From: JAWLHK01 sp041690355 [NCBI: bacterium]
GTDB taxonomy: Bacteria; J088; JAWLBW01
Direction: 5' to 3'
NCBI GenBank assembly: GCA_041690355.1
Contig: JAWLHK010000005.1
Coordinates: 186,001-250,000 of the forward strand
DNA: 64,000 bases
The stretch's first letter is position 1. Each line of letters starts with the position of its first letter. Below are positions 16,701-26,117 of this stretch, piece after piece. The translations under genes and the position numbers were made by a program. Under the pieces are notes generated by a model, which saw only the letters and a program-made list of their open reading frames with translations, was not told where the DNA came from and ran no database searches.

Positions 16701-17114
16701 TTATTCGTCGCCGGCGTCGTCTTCGGCGCCCGCTTCGGCGGCGGCCTTGTCGACCTTGGTCTTCTGCACGGCAAGGAACTCGGCGACCGCCTTCAGCTCG
16801 GCGTCCGAACCCTTGAACTTCTTCTTGTGCTTGACCTTCTTACCAGCGCCGTAGACCGACGGGTGCGCCTTTTTCTTCTGGAGGAACTCGGCAATCGTGG
16901 CGGCATCATAGTCCAGGCCGGTTCCCGACAGGTCGGGGCCCTTCTTGGTCTTGCCGGTTTTGGAAACTTCCTTGGCGATGCCCGCCGACGTTACGGCGTG
17001 GCAGGAATTGCAGTTCTTTTCGACGAAGATCTTCCTGCCGTCGGCGTAGCCGGCAACCGGGGTCACGGCGAGCAGCAGGCCGGCGATCGCCAGCCCAAAA
17101 ATGTATCGATTCAT
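16701..17114 (-). CDS. Monoheme c-type cytochrome, lysine-rich
   Basis: 137 residues; signal peptide ending near ADG, then KNCNSCH with DGRKIFVEK before it, a class I-like start. The rest has GPDLSG and a helix TIAEFLQKKK, but no methionine anywhere after the signal peptide, so there is no Met heme ligand; the histidines in AHPSVYG and VKHKKK are possible ligands. Lysine-rich middle, acidic tail (EDDAGDE). First gene of the operon, with a promoter and two palindromes upstream. Confidence 0.85.
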   Translation of the reverse strand: MNRYIFGLAIAGLLLAVTPVAGYADGRKIFVEKNCNSCHAVTSAGIAKEVSKTGKTKKGPDLSGTGLDYDAATIAEFLQKKKAHPSVYGAGKKVKHKKKFKGSDAELKAVAEFLAVQKTKVDKAAAEAGAEDDAGDE

Positions 17115-17189
17115 GACAGGGGTCCTCCAGGGGGAGCACGGGTGCGCCCGAATGCTTCAGGGAGATGCGAGCTTCGTGCCACAGGCTCG

Positions 17190-17232
17190 GTTACCGTTGG
17201 TAACGTTGCCGCTCTGTATCGAAACGATACAG
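17190..17232 (-). promoter_or_regulatory. Two operator-like palindromes before the cytochrome operon
   Basis: CTGTATCG-AAA-CGATACAG at 17214-17232 and GTTACC-GTT-GGTAAC at 17190-17204, both perfect with 3-nt centres. They lie just downstream of the candidate transcription start, where a repressor would block transcription. The cognate regulator is not evident in the window. Confidence 0.6.
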
Positions 17233-17243
17233 CATCACCTAGA

Positions 17244-17272
17244 GATAACAGTGTATCACATTTACTCCGCAA
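17244..17272 (-). promoter_or_regulatory. Candidate promoter of the cytochrome operon
   Basis: On the minus strand TTGCGG, 17 nt, GTTATC, giving a leader of roughly 120 nt before the first ATG. The palindromes at 17190-17232 fall inside this leader. Confidence 0.4.
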
Positions 17273-17308
17273 GCGCTAACCAGGCAGGCCTGCCGCAGGG
17301 TTGCGGAT

Positions 17309-17617
17309 CTACTTGCGGAATGCGCGCCCGGCCTTCTCTTCGACCGCGCGGACCTTCTCGTCGAGCCGGCCCGCGGCTCCCTTGCGGTAATCGGCCTTGA
17401 TGGAGAAGGTGACCCGGTTGTGGCGCAGCAGCATGTCGTCGAGACAGGCGCGCACGAGCGCCATGACTTCGTCATACTCGCCTTCGATGCAGGTCCCCAT
17501 GGGACCCAGGCGGTAGGGAAGCCCGCTGGCATCGATGATCTCGAGCAGCCGGGCCACGTCGGCGCTCACGCTCTCGCCGCCCCCGAGAGGCGCCATCGAC
17601 AGTTCAATCAGCAGCAT
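17309..17617 (-). CDS. MTH1187/YkoF-family thiamine-binding protein
   Basis: 102 residues, full length for the family. Starts MLLIELSMAPLGGGESVS and contains the conserved GPMGTCIEGEYDEV segment. The family is a ferredoxin-like fold, oligomeric, and binds thiamine or similar ligands; its cellular role is poorly defined. The start overlaps the Nudix stop by 14 nt, so the two are co-transcribed. Confidence 0.85.
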   Translation of the reverse strand: MLLIELSMAPLGGGESVSADVARLLEIIDASGLPYRLGPMGTCIEGEYDEVMALVRACLDDMLLRHNRVTFSIKADYRKGAAGRLDEKVRAVEEKAGRAFRK

Positions 17618-18020
17618 GGTCTTCTCCTGCCGCCCGGCGCACGACGGCCGCCAGCGCGCCCAGCGTCGTCCGGGCGGCGAACTCGTCGGGGGTCATCCAG
17701 GCGTGCATATCGTGTTCCGCCGATTGGACGACTTCGCCGCCCACCCATTCCGCCCGGTAGTACACGACGACCATGGGGGCCTCGCCGCGCCGGGTCTGCA
17801 GCGCATCGATCGGCCGGGGGTCGAAACGAAGCGCGAGGCCGGTCTCTTCGCGGGCCTCTCGCCGTACGGCATCCAGCGGCTGCTCTCCCGCTTCGACCCG
17901 CCCCGACGGCGTCTCCCAGAGCCCCGCGCCGGCATCCTTGTCGGCCGCGCGGCGCATGCCGAGCACCTTGCCGTCGCGGAAGATGACGGCCGAAACGGCG
18001 ACGATGAAGTTCGTGGACAC
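17604..18020 (-). CDS. Nudix hydrolase
   Basis: 138 residues from a GTG at 18020; the frame extends much further upstream but overlaps the next gene. The Nudix box is complete: G-x5-E-x7-REAREETGL starting at GRVEAGE near residue 42. It hydrolyses a nucleoside diphosphate linked to another group; the substrate is not predictable. It lies 32 nt after the debranching enzyme gene in a four-gene minus-strand run. Confidence 0.85.
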   Translation of the reverse strand: MSTNFIVAVSAVIFRDGKVLGMRRAADKDAGAGLWETPSGRVEAGEQPLDAVRREAREETGLALRFDPRPIDALQTRRGEAPMVVVYYRAEWVGGEVVQSAEHDMHAWMTPDEFAARTTLGALAAVVRRAAGEDHAAD

Positions 18021-18052
18021 GCTTCTTATGGTAACCGCTCGCGACCGCCCGG

Positions 18053-20284
18053 TCAGCCGAACGCGATGTTGACCTTGAGCGGCGCCCCCTCGACGCGCAA
18101 GACGTGCGCCGACGAACGCCCCTCGTGACGGGAGAAGCGCAGGGCGATCTTCGACTCGCCGATGCGCATGTCGCGGTAGTCGACCCGCTCGAGGCGCGAC
18201 GGCAGGTGCGGATCGGTGATGGCCAGCTCGCGCCGGTTCGCGTCGGGCTGCAGGCCGAGCAGGGCGTGCAGCAGCTGGAAAAAGGTCCCCGACGCCCACG
18301 CCTGGGGGTTGCAGGCGACCGGATAGAGCACCGGATAATCGCTCGACCGGCGGCTCATGCCGCAGAAGAGTTCGGGCAGGCGGTACTCCTTGAAGTGCAG
18401 CATGGCCTCGTAGAGTGAAAGAAAGATCCGGGCCGCCGACTCCTTGAATCCGTAGTAGCACAGCCCCTGCGCGATGATGGCGTTGTCGTGGGGCCAGATG
18501 GTGCCGTTGTGATAGGAGACCGGATTATACGGCTTCTGCCCCCGGCCCAGGGTGCGGATGCCCCACCCGCTGAACATCGATTCCCCCAGCAGCACGTCGC
18601 GCATGCGCCGCGCCGTCTGCGGCCCCGGCACCCGGCTCCAGAGCAGGTGGCCGGGGTTCGACGTGATCGTCTTCACCGGATTCTTCTTTCCATCGAGCGC
18701 CAGCGCATAGAAGCCCAGATCTTCCTGCCAGAAGGCGGCGTCGATCTCGTTGCGCAGCCACTGGGCCTCCTGCATGAGCGCGTTGGCTTCGCGCGTGCGG
18801 CCGAGCATGCGGTAGAGATCGGCCATGCGGAAACGGGCGTCGTAGACATAGCCCTGCACCTCGACCAGCGCGATGGGGCCCTCGGCAAGCCGCCCGTCGG
18901 GGTGGATGACGGCGTCGTAGCTGTCTTTCCACCCCTGATTGACGAGGCCGCGCGGGCTGCGGCGCTGGTACTCGATGAAGCCGTCGCCATCGAGGTCGCC
19001 GTGATGGTCGATCCAGTCGAGCGCCGCTTCGGCGGCCGGCATCAGCTCCTGGAGCAGCGCGCGATCGCCCAGCCAGTTGATCGTTTCGTGCAGCAGGACG
19101 ATGAAGAGCGGCGTCGCATCGACCGTCCCGTAATAAGGGCGGTGGGGAATTTCGCCGCAGCGGGCCACCTCGCCGAGGCGCAGCTCGTGCATGATCTTGC
19201 CGGGCTCTTCTTCGGTCCAGTCGTCTTTCTTCCTGCCCTGGTGCGCGGCGAGAAAACGCAGTGTGCTCACGGCGATTTCGGGCTGAACGCTCAGCGTCTG
19301 CAGGCTGGCGATGATGGCGTCCCGCCCGAAGGGCACGGAGTACCACGGAATGCCTGCCGAGAGGATCGGCATGCCCCCCGAGTTCATGAGCAGGCTGCGG
19401 AAGTCGACGAGATTCTGGCTCAGGCCCGTATCCAGAAACTCGTCGTTCGAGCGGATTTTCGTGGCCCGCTGGCGCCACCCCTCGTACTCTTCGTCGATGT
19501 CGCCAAGCGCCTGGACGAACGGAATCGAGGCCTGCACGGCCCGGTCTTCTTCGAGCAGCGCGACATCGATGCGCAGGTAGGTTTTTTCCACGGGCGAAAG
19601 CTCGAGGTCGAAGCGGGCTTCACGCGGCGTGAGTGACTGCGGCGCCGGGTCGAAGCGGAGGCAGGTCTGACGCAGCAGGCCGTCGCGCCCCCGGTAGGAG
19701 AGGACGACGGCGCCGTCCTCCGTCCGCGGGAGCAGATACGCGCCGCGGGCCTCGCGCTGCAGGCCGCGCATCTCGAACAGATCCGCGAAGTCGGTGCTGA
19801 AGCGCACGACCAGCGAGAAGCGGATCGGCGCGAGGTTGAAGTTCGAGAGAATCAGGCGCTCCTGAAACCCCGCATCGATGAGCTGCTCGCGGCGCAGGTG
19901 CACGTACTGGTGCTCGAACTCCTGGCCGTCGAGCGCGCCGGTGAACGTCATGTCGATGACGGCCAGGCTGTTGTTGCGGATGCGGTTGCTGAGTACCGTC
20001 GCGGTACGTCCCGGCGCGCTCACGAGGTAGTGACTCAGATAGCGCGTATCGCGCCAGACCAGCCCCAGATCGGTCGCGCCGGGTGGCGTGATGTTGCCGG
20101 ACTGGTCGGTGATCAGGAAGACGTCGTTGCGCTTGATCGACAGCCGATCGGGGCCCTGGCTGTCACGGGTGAGTTCGCGCACCTCGTAACCGAGCAGCTC
20201 CCGTTCGTCGACAAGGTCTTCTCCGACCGTTCTGCCGCCGGTTGCGGCGTCCGGGGCGGGCCGGGCCGCCTGCCCGTCGCTCAT
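18053..20284 (-). CDS. Amylo-alpha-1,6-glucosidase / glycogen-debranching-type glycoside hydrolase
   Basis: 743 residues. An N-terminal beta-rich domain (about 50-260, opening with LSIKRNDVFLITDQSGNI) is followed by an alpha/alpha-toroid with the signature AGIPWYSVPFGRDAIIAS near 310 and acidic residues in YQRRSPRGLVNQGWKDS and NPVSYHNGTIWPHDNA. This architecture is the bacterial amylo-alpha-1,6-glucosidase-like family, often beside a glycosyltransferase as here. It probably trims branches of glycogen or another alpha-glucan, but many members have undefined substrates. The ATG overlaps the glycosyltransferase stop (ATGA). Confidence 0.85.
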   Translation of the reverse strand: MSDGQAARPAPDAATGGRTVGEDLVDERELLGYEVRELTRDSQGPDRLSIKRNDVFLITDQSGNITPPGATDLGLVWRDTRYLSHYLVSAPGRTATVLSNRIRNNSLAVIDMTFTGALDGQEFEHQYVHLRREQLIDAGFQERLILSNFNLAPIRFSLVVRFSTDFADLFEMRGLQREARGAYLLPRTEDGAVVLSYRGRDGLLRQTCLRFDPAPQSLTPREARFDLELSPVEKTYLRIDVALLEEDRAVQASIPFVQALGDIDEEYEGWRQRATKIRSNDEFLDTGLSQNLVDFRSLLMNSGGMPILSAGIPWYSVPFGRDAIIASLQTLSVQPEIAVSTLRFLAAHQGRKKDDWTEEEPGKIMHELRLGEVARCGEIPHRPYYGTVDATPLFIVLLHETINWLGDRALLQELMPAAEAALDWIDHHGDLDGDGFIEYQRRSPRGLVNQGWKDSYDAVIHPDGRLAEGPIALVEVQGYVYDARFRMADLYRMLGRTREANALMQEAQWLRNEIDAAFWQEDLGFYALALDGKKNPVKTITSNPGHLLWSRVPGPQTARRMRDVLLGESMFSGWGIRTLGRGQKPYNPVSYHNGTIWPHDNAIIAQGLCYYGFKESAARIFLSLYEAMLHFKEYRLPELFCGMSRRSSDYPVLYPVACNPQAWASGTFFQLLHALLGLQPDANRRELAITDPHLPSRLERVDYRDMRIGESKIALRFSRHEGRSSAHVLRVEGAPLKVNIAFG

Positions 20285-21327
20285 GCGCTGCGCCGCCTCG
20301 CCTCTTCCCGGTTGCGCAGCACCTCGTCATAGAGCTGCCGGTACTCGCGCGTCATGCGCCGGTGCGAAAAGCGCGTCTCGGCACGTTCGCGGCAGTTGCG
20401 CCGATCGATGTGGTGCGCCTTCTTGATCGCCTGGCAGAGCGCGTGCACGTCGCCGGTCGAAACGAGATGACCGGTCACCCCTTCATCGACGATCTCGGGT
20501 GCGCTCCCCTTCTTGAAGCCGACGACGGGTGTGCCGCTCAGCATGGCCTCGATCATGACCAGGCCGAAGGGCTCGTCCCATTCGATAGGGAAGGTCAGGG
20601 CGTATGCGTTGCGCAGCAGGGCCCGCTTTTCTTCGCCACCCACTTCACCGACGTAGTCGACGCCGGGCAGCTCGAGGCGCGGCTTGATCTCCTGGGCGAA
20701 ATACGATTTTTCATCCTCATGCGGCTCACCGGCGACCTTGATGGGCAGCTTCGCCATGCGCGCCGCATCGATGGCGCAGTGGGTCCCCTTCTCCCGCGCG
20801 ATGCGGCCGAGATAAAGCACGTAGTCACCCTGCTTGAAGGACGGGCGGTAGTCGCTCGGGATCAGGCCGTGATGGATGACGGGAATCTCGTCGGCGCCGA
20901 AGAGCACGGCCTTCTGGCGGTGGCTGATGGCCACGAAGTTGATTTCGGGAAAGAAGTGGTAGTAGCGGGAGAGGTTGGCGTTGCGGGTATGGTGCAGCGT
21001 GTGCACGACCGGGGTGTCGCCGAGAAAACCCTGAAACGACAGCGCCGCGGGGCTGTTGACGTGCACGATGTCGAAATCGCCGTCGGCGACCTGGCTCAGC
21101 GCCCAGCCGAGGTGCTGCAGCTCGATCATCGGATCCGGCGGCCAGAGCCCTTCGCGATGGTAGAAGCGCACCCGCGCCGACGCCCGGGAATCGCCGGTGG
21201 CAAACAGCGTTACATCATCTCCGTTTTCAAGCAGCCCCTCGCAGAGGGCGTTCAGAAAGAGTTCCGTCCCGCCATATTTGCGCGGGGGGACCGGGAGAAA
21301 CGGCGTCGATACGATGGCAATCTTCAT
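20281..21327 (-). CDS. Glycosyltransferase family 4
   Basis: 348 residues from ATG 21327, which has a GGAG site; an ATG 33 nt upstream is less likely. GT-B fold: N-terminal KIAIVSTPFLPVPPRKYGGTE, then YLGRIAREKG at the start of the nucleotide-sugar domain and the E-x7-E motif in PIEWDEPFGLVMIEAMLSGTPVV. It transfers a sugar from a nucleotide sugar; pairing with the debranching-type enzyme suggests storage or trehalose/glycogen-related glucan metabolism, which is inference. First gene of the run to 17309. Confidence 0.85.
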   Translation of the reverse strand: MKIAIVSTPFLPVPPRKYGGTELFLNALCEGLLENGDDVTLFATGDSRASARVRFYHREGLWPPDPMIELQHLGWALSQVADGDFDIVHVNSPAALSFQGFLGDTPVVHTLHHTRNANLSRYYHFFPEINFVAISHRQKAVLFGADEIPVIHHGLIPSDYRPSFKQGDYVLYLGRIAREKGTHCAIDAARMAKLPIKVAGEPHEDEKSYFAQEIKPRLELPGVDYVGEVGGEEKRALLRNAYALTFPIEWDEPFGLVMIEAMLSGTPVVGFKKGSAPEIVDEGVTGHLVSTGDVHALCQAIKKAHHIDRRNCRERAETRFSHRRMTREYRQLYDEVLRNREEARRRSA

Positions 21328-21465
21328 GAAGTCACTCTCCGGCTGATAATTTACCCTCATTGTAGGAACAAGAGGATGCAGCCAGAAGAATGTGACCGGT
21401 TACCCCATGGGCCGGGGGTTGCGAATGCCGGATGAGTGTGACACGCGGGGCAGCTTCCGTCTGCC

Positions 21466-23031
<1,566 letters not shown>

Positions 23032-23079
23032 GACGCTCCGGCTCCTGAATCGATTCGGGGGGCGAAAGAAAAGAAATCA

Positions 23080-23108
23080 GGATAACGGATCCGGCGCTTT
23101 CCCGCCAA
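23080..23108 (-). promoter_or_regulatory. Candidate promoter for purH
   Basis: TTGGCG, 17 nt, TTATCC on the minus strand, giving a leader of about 40 nt that includes the CAGGAG ribosome site. Confidence 0.4.
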
Positions 23109-23328
23109 GCGCCAGGGGGCCGGCGCCGCCTGGGCGGGGGAACGGAATCGCTGCCCGCGTTGTCTTTATCCATGGGGAGTCGCGCGTTGTCACTACCCCT
23201 CGCCGCCCGCGCAGCGAGGGGTCGGACTGCGCACGGCGGTAACGCACGGGATACGCTGAAGATGAGACCGTGGATGCACGCGGCCCGACCACGGGCAGGC
23301 CGGAGCGGGCAGTTGAATCTGAGGAACC

Positions 23329-24456
23329 ATGGCTAAGGATGCGAGCGCAGAAAATTCGCAGGATGCAGACGGGATCGCCCGGACGGCGGCCGCCGCCCGG
23401 CCCCCCGAGTTTCCCGCGACGCTCTCGATCGAAGCCGTGCGCGTTCCCGAATCGCAGCTGCTGCCGCTCGCCGTGCGCCTGGCGCGCGAGTTGCACGGGC
23501 CCGGTATCTTCGTGACCCCGACGGGCAAGGCCGCGCGCACGCTCGCCGTCGAGCTGCACGAAGCGGGAATCACGAACCGCATCGTGCACGCCCAGATGCG
23601 CGCCCGCGACCGCGCCCAGGCCGTGCAGAGCTTTCTCAACCACGAAGTGCCCGTACTCGTCGCGGCCGAGAACGTCACGCTGCCCCAGGGGCGCTACGCC
23701 ATCGGCTACGTCGTGCACGCCGGCGCCCCCGCCGACATGGACACCTACTGGGCCCAGGCCTCGCTCGCCGGCATGGAAGGCCGGGGGCGCGCCATCCTGC
23801 TCTTCGACCGCCGCGATAAGCGGCTCAAGACGCTGACGACCCGCAGCAGCGGCGTGCCCACCCTGGCCGAGGCCGAGCTTGCCCTCGCCCGGATCCGCAC
23901 GCTCGCCGCCGACGGCGACTCGGTCGAAGCGGCCGACCTGAGCGATCCGCTGAAGATGCCGCTGCGCCGCATCCGCAACCTGCTCCAGGTTCTGCGTGAG
24001 GCGGGGGCGATACGCGCGGTCGCCAGCGGCGCCTACGAGCCCGCCGGCCACGTCGAGGCCGCCGCCCTGCAGGAGGCGTTGCGCAATTACCGGGATACGC
24101 ACCAGGATGCCGAGAGCAACCTGAAGGAAGTGCTCGCATTCGCCGAGAGCAGCCTGTGCCGCCGCAAGGTGGTCCGGCGCTATTTCGGAGAAGAGGAGGC
24201 CGAGGCGTGCGGCATCTGCGACAACTGCCGGCGCGGCACCGAAGAACGCATGCGCCGGGTCACGCGCCAGCGCCGCGCACGCGCCCTGGCCCGGCCCGAA
24301 GGGGGGGCGCCGCGCCAGTGGTCACGCGGCGATCTCGTACAGCACGACACCTGGGGCGAGGGAGAGGTCAAGCAGGTCTGGGGCGACAAGATCCGCGTGC
24401 ACTTTCCCGGCCAGGGCGAAAAAGTGCTCAAGGCAGAATTCGTGCATCCCGCCTGA
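23329..24456 (+). CDS. RecQ-like protein lacking the first helicase domain, with zinc motif and Tudor-like tail
   Basis: 375 residues, start supported by GAGGA before the ATG. Residues about 60-165 follow the RecQ second RecA-like domain (GIFVTPTGKAARTLAVEL, then VHAQMRARDRAQAVQSFL, VLVAAE, GYVVHAGAPADMDTYWAQ). A helical segment and the RecQ zinc motif follow (C-RRKVVRRYFGEEEAEAC-GIC-DNC, about 277-303), then a DUF3553/UvrD-C-like Tudor domain (RGDLVQHDTWGEGEVKQV). There is no Walker A or B domain, and the arginine-finger motif (QEIGRAGRDG in active RecQ) reads AQASLAGMEG. It should therefore bind DNA but not unwind it alone. The upstream 297 bp hold no missing half, so it looks like a dedicated protein. 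Confidence 0.75.
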   Translation: MAKDASAENSQDADGIARTAAAARPPEFPATLSIEAVRVPESQLLPLAVRLARELHGPGIFVTPTGKAARTLAVELHEAGITNRIVHAQMRARDRAQAVQSFLNHEVPVLVAAENVTLPQGRYAIGYVVHAGAPADMDTYWAQASLAGMEGRGRAILLFDRRDKRLKTLTTRSSGVPTLAEAELALARIRTLAADGDSVEAADLSDPLKMPLRRIRNLLQVLREAGAIRAVASGAYEPAGHVEAAALQEALRNYRDTHQDAESNLKEVLAFAESSLCRRKVVRRYFGEEEAEACGICDNCRRGTEERMRRVTRQRRARALARPEGGAPRQWSRGDLVQHDTWGEGEVKQVWGDKIRVHFPGQGEKVLKAEFVHPA

Positions 24457-24477
24457 ACGGCCCCGCAGCAGACCGGC

Positions 24478-25935
24478 TTATTCCGCTACCGTGCGGTCGG
24501 CGCTCGCCGTACGGTAGTTGTAGTTGTCGCCGTAGAACCAGAGTCGCAGGTAGTTGCCCCGGGTCGGCTCCGATGCGGCGCTCTGAAACGAGGGCCAGGG
24601 CAGATAGCCTTCGGCGCCGCTCCAGTCGATCGGCATGATCGTCAGGCGCATGACGCCCGTGTCGTCGAGCGCGAGGCGTTCGAGCTCGAGGCACCCGGCC
24701 GCCGCACCGGGGCTCAGCGTCACCGTAAAGGAGCCGGGGCTGATGCCGCAGAGCGACGGGTTCTCGTTCGCCGTCGTCGAGGCGAGCAGTTCCCAGGCGC
24801 CGCCGGTCGTCGTCGTGACCGAGGGAACGAACTGTTCGACGCCGATCCAGACCGCCGTCACCGGCGAGGCGTAATCGAACGGAACGCTCAGCACGCTGGC
24901 GCTCGTGAACGGGGGAAATTCCGCAATCGTCGAGCTCAGGTCGCCCGACTGATCGTAGAGCGGTCGCCAATCGATGATCTGGTACACGGCGTCCTGTCGA
25001 TCGCCGACCAGCATCTCGACCCGTTGCTGACGGGTCTGCTTGTAGGTGAAGACCGCCGGATCCATGTTCTGCGTAAGCAGCAGGTCGTTGGCCCGTTTGG
25101 CGCTGGCCCCCGGTTCGGTCACCCACTCCAGATTGTTGCTGGCCGGAAAAACCCCGTGAGTCAGGTCGGTCCACAGTTCGGTCAGTTCATTGAAGCTGCG
25201 GTTGAACGCGTCTTCGTACAGCAGGGGCTGGAACTGGTTGAGAAAGAGGTTCTGCGCTTCGTCGGGGCTCTCCTGCGCCAGCGTCAGGGCCTCTTCGAGG
25301 GCTTCACGAATCTGCTCGAGCTGCGGCCCGAGTTCGGCCTCTTCTTCGCCCAGCCGGATGACGACACTCAGCGGGGTGGTTCCGTCGAAACGCACGGCCA
25401 CCGGCGCGGTCGCATCGCCCGGGCTGGTCTCTGAACCGTCGTCGCCGCGGAAGGTGCCGAAAGGCTCGCCGGCCGAGGGAAACCCGTTGAAATCGAGATC
25501 GAGCCAGGCGCCGATGAAATATTCCCCCTCGAGGGCCTGCCCGGTTTTCCAGTCGATGAGAAACTCGTCTTTGTTGCAGACGACCTTCTTGGCGAACGGA
25601 TTGTCGCCCGAACGGGGCGCGCCGACCGAGATACTGTCGGTATTGCCGTGGTTCTCGGGGCGGCTCTCCTTGGCGACAGGCCAGAGGCCGACGAAGACCG
25701 GCGGCTCGAGCGGCGGGAGATCGGCAAACCCCAGCGCGTTGGCGGTAGAGAGCCCCGCGGCCGTACAGTCACCGACCTGCTCGTTGGCGTCGGGCGGTAC
25801 GTCGCGCTTCTTGCTCACGATGGGATCTTCGTAGATGACCTTGCCGACCAGGTGGGCCCCGTCGTCGCCGCCACACGCCGCCCACGCGACCGACAGGCAG
25901 GCAATCAAGCCGATGTTCGTGATCTGATTACGCAT
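24478..25935 (-). CDS. Large lipoprotein of unknown function
   Basis: 485 residues; GGTGAG ribosome site; lipoprotein signal with lipobox AWAACG. Contains short repeats of a beta-rich character and a helical EEAELGPQLEQIREALEEALTLA stretch, a WIGVEQ segment and a cysteine pair late in the chain (SLCGI, AGCLEL). No recognised domain. Stop is 21 nt from the convergent RecQ-like gene. Probably anchored to the envelope; nothing more can be said. Confidence 0.65.
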   Translation of the reverse strand: MRNQITNIGLIACLSVAWAACGGDDGAHLVGKVIYEDPIVSKKRDVPPDANEQVGDCTAAGLSTANALGFADLPPLEPPVFVGLWPVAKESRPENHGNTDSISVGAPRSGDNPFAKKVVCNKDEFLIDWKTGQALEGEYFIGAWLDLDFNGFPSAGEPFGTFRGDDGSETSPGDATAPVAVRFDGTTPLSVVIRLGEEEAELGPQLEQIREALEEALTLAQESPDEAQNLFLNQFQPLLYEDAFNRSFNELTELWTDLTHGVFPASNNLEWVTEPGASAKRANDLLLTQNMDPAVFTYKQTRQQRVEMLVGDRQDAVYQIIDWRPLYDQSGDLSSTIAEFPPFTSASVLSVPFDYASPVTAVWIGVEQFVPSVTTTTGGAWELLASTTANENPSLCGISPGSFTVTLSPGAAAGCLELERLALDDTGVMRLTIMPIDWSGAEGYLPWPSFQSAASEPTRGNYLRLWFYGDNYNYRTASADRTVAE

Positions 25936-25970
25936 TTCTCACCCTCGAAGGTCCGGTTCTTGCCGCGTAC

Positions 25971-26000
25971 AGTATAGCCGCTCGGGATGGCGGATGCCAA
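25971..26000 (-). promoter_or_regulatory. Candidate promoter for the lipoprotein gene at 24478-25935
   Basis: TTGGCA, 18 nt, TATACT on the minus strand, about 35 nt before the ATG. Confidence 0.45.
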
Positions 26001-26117
26001 AACCCGGCGGCGGGCGTCGAATGCGGGCGCTCGGCGACTGCGCCCGGCGTCTGCAATGGCCTCACGCGAAGGATGCCCGTGGCAGACCGCTCTGGTATTC
26101 TCTAGGGGAGCTTTCCG

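Noticed and set aside
23195-23222. Hairpin ACCCCTCGC / GCGAGGGGT as a terminator
   Set aside because: No T-run on either strand and it does not lie at the end of a gene; left as an unassigned structure.
23032-23328. Missing N-terminal half of the RecQ-like gene as a pseudogene remnant
   Set aside because: Read in both directions; no Walker A/B or other helicase motif was found in this 297-bp gap.
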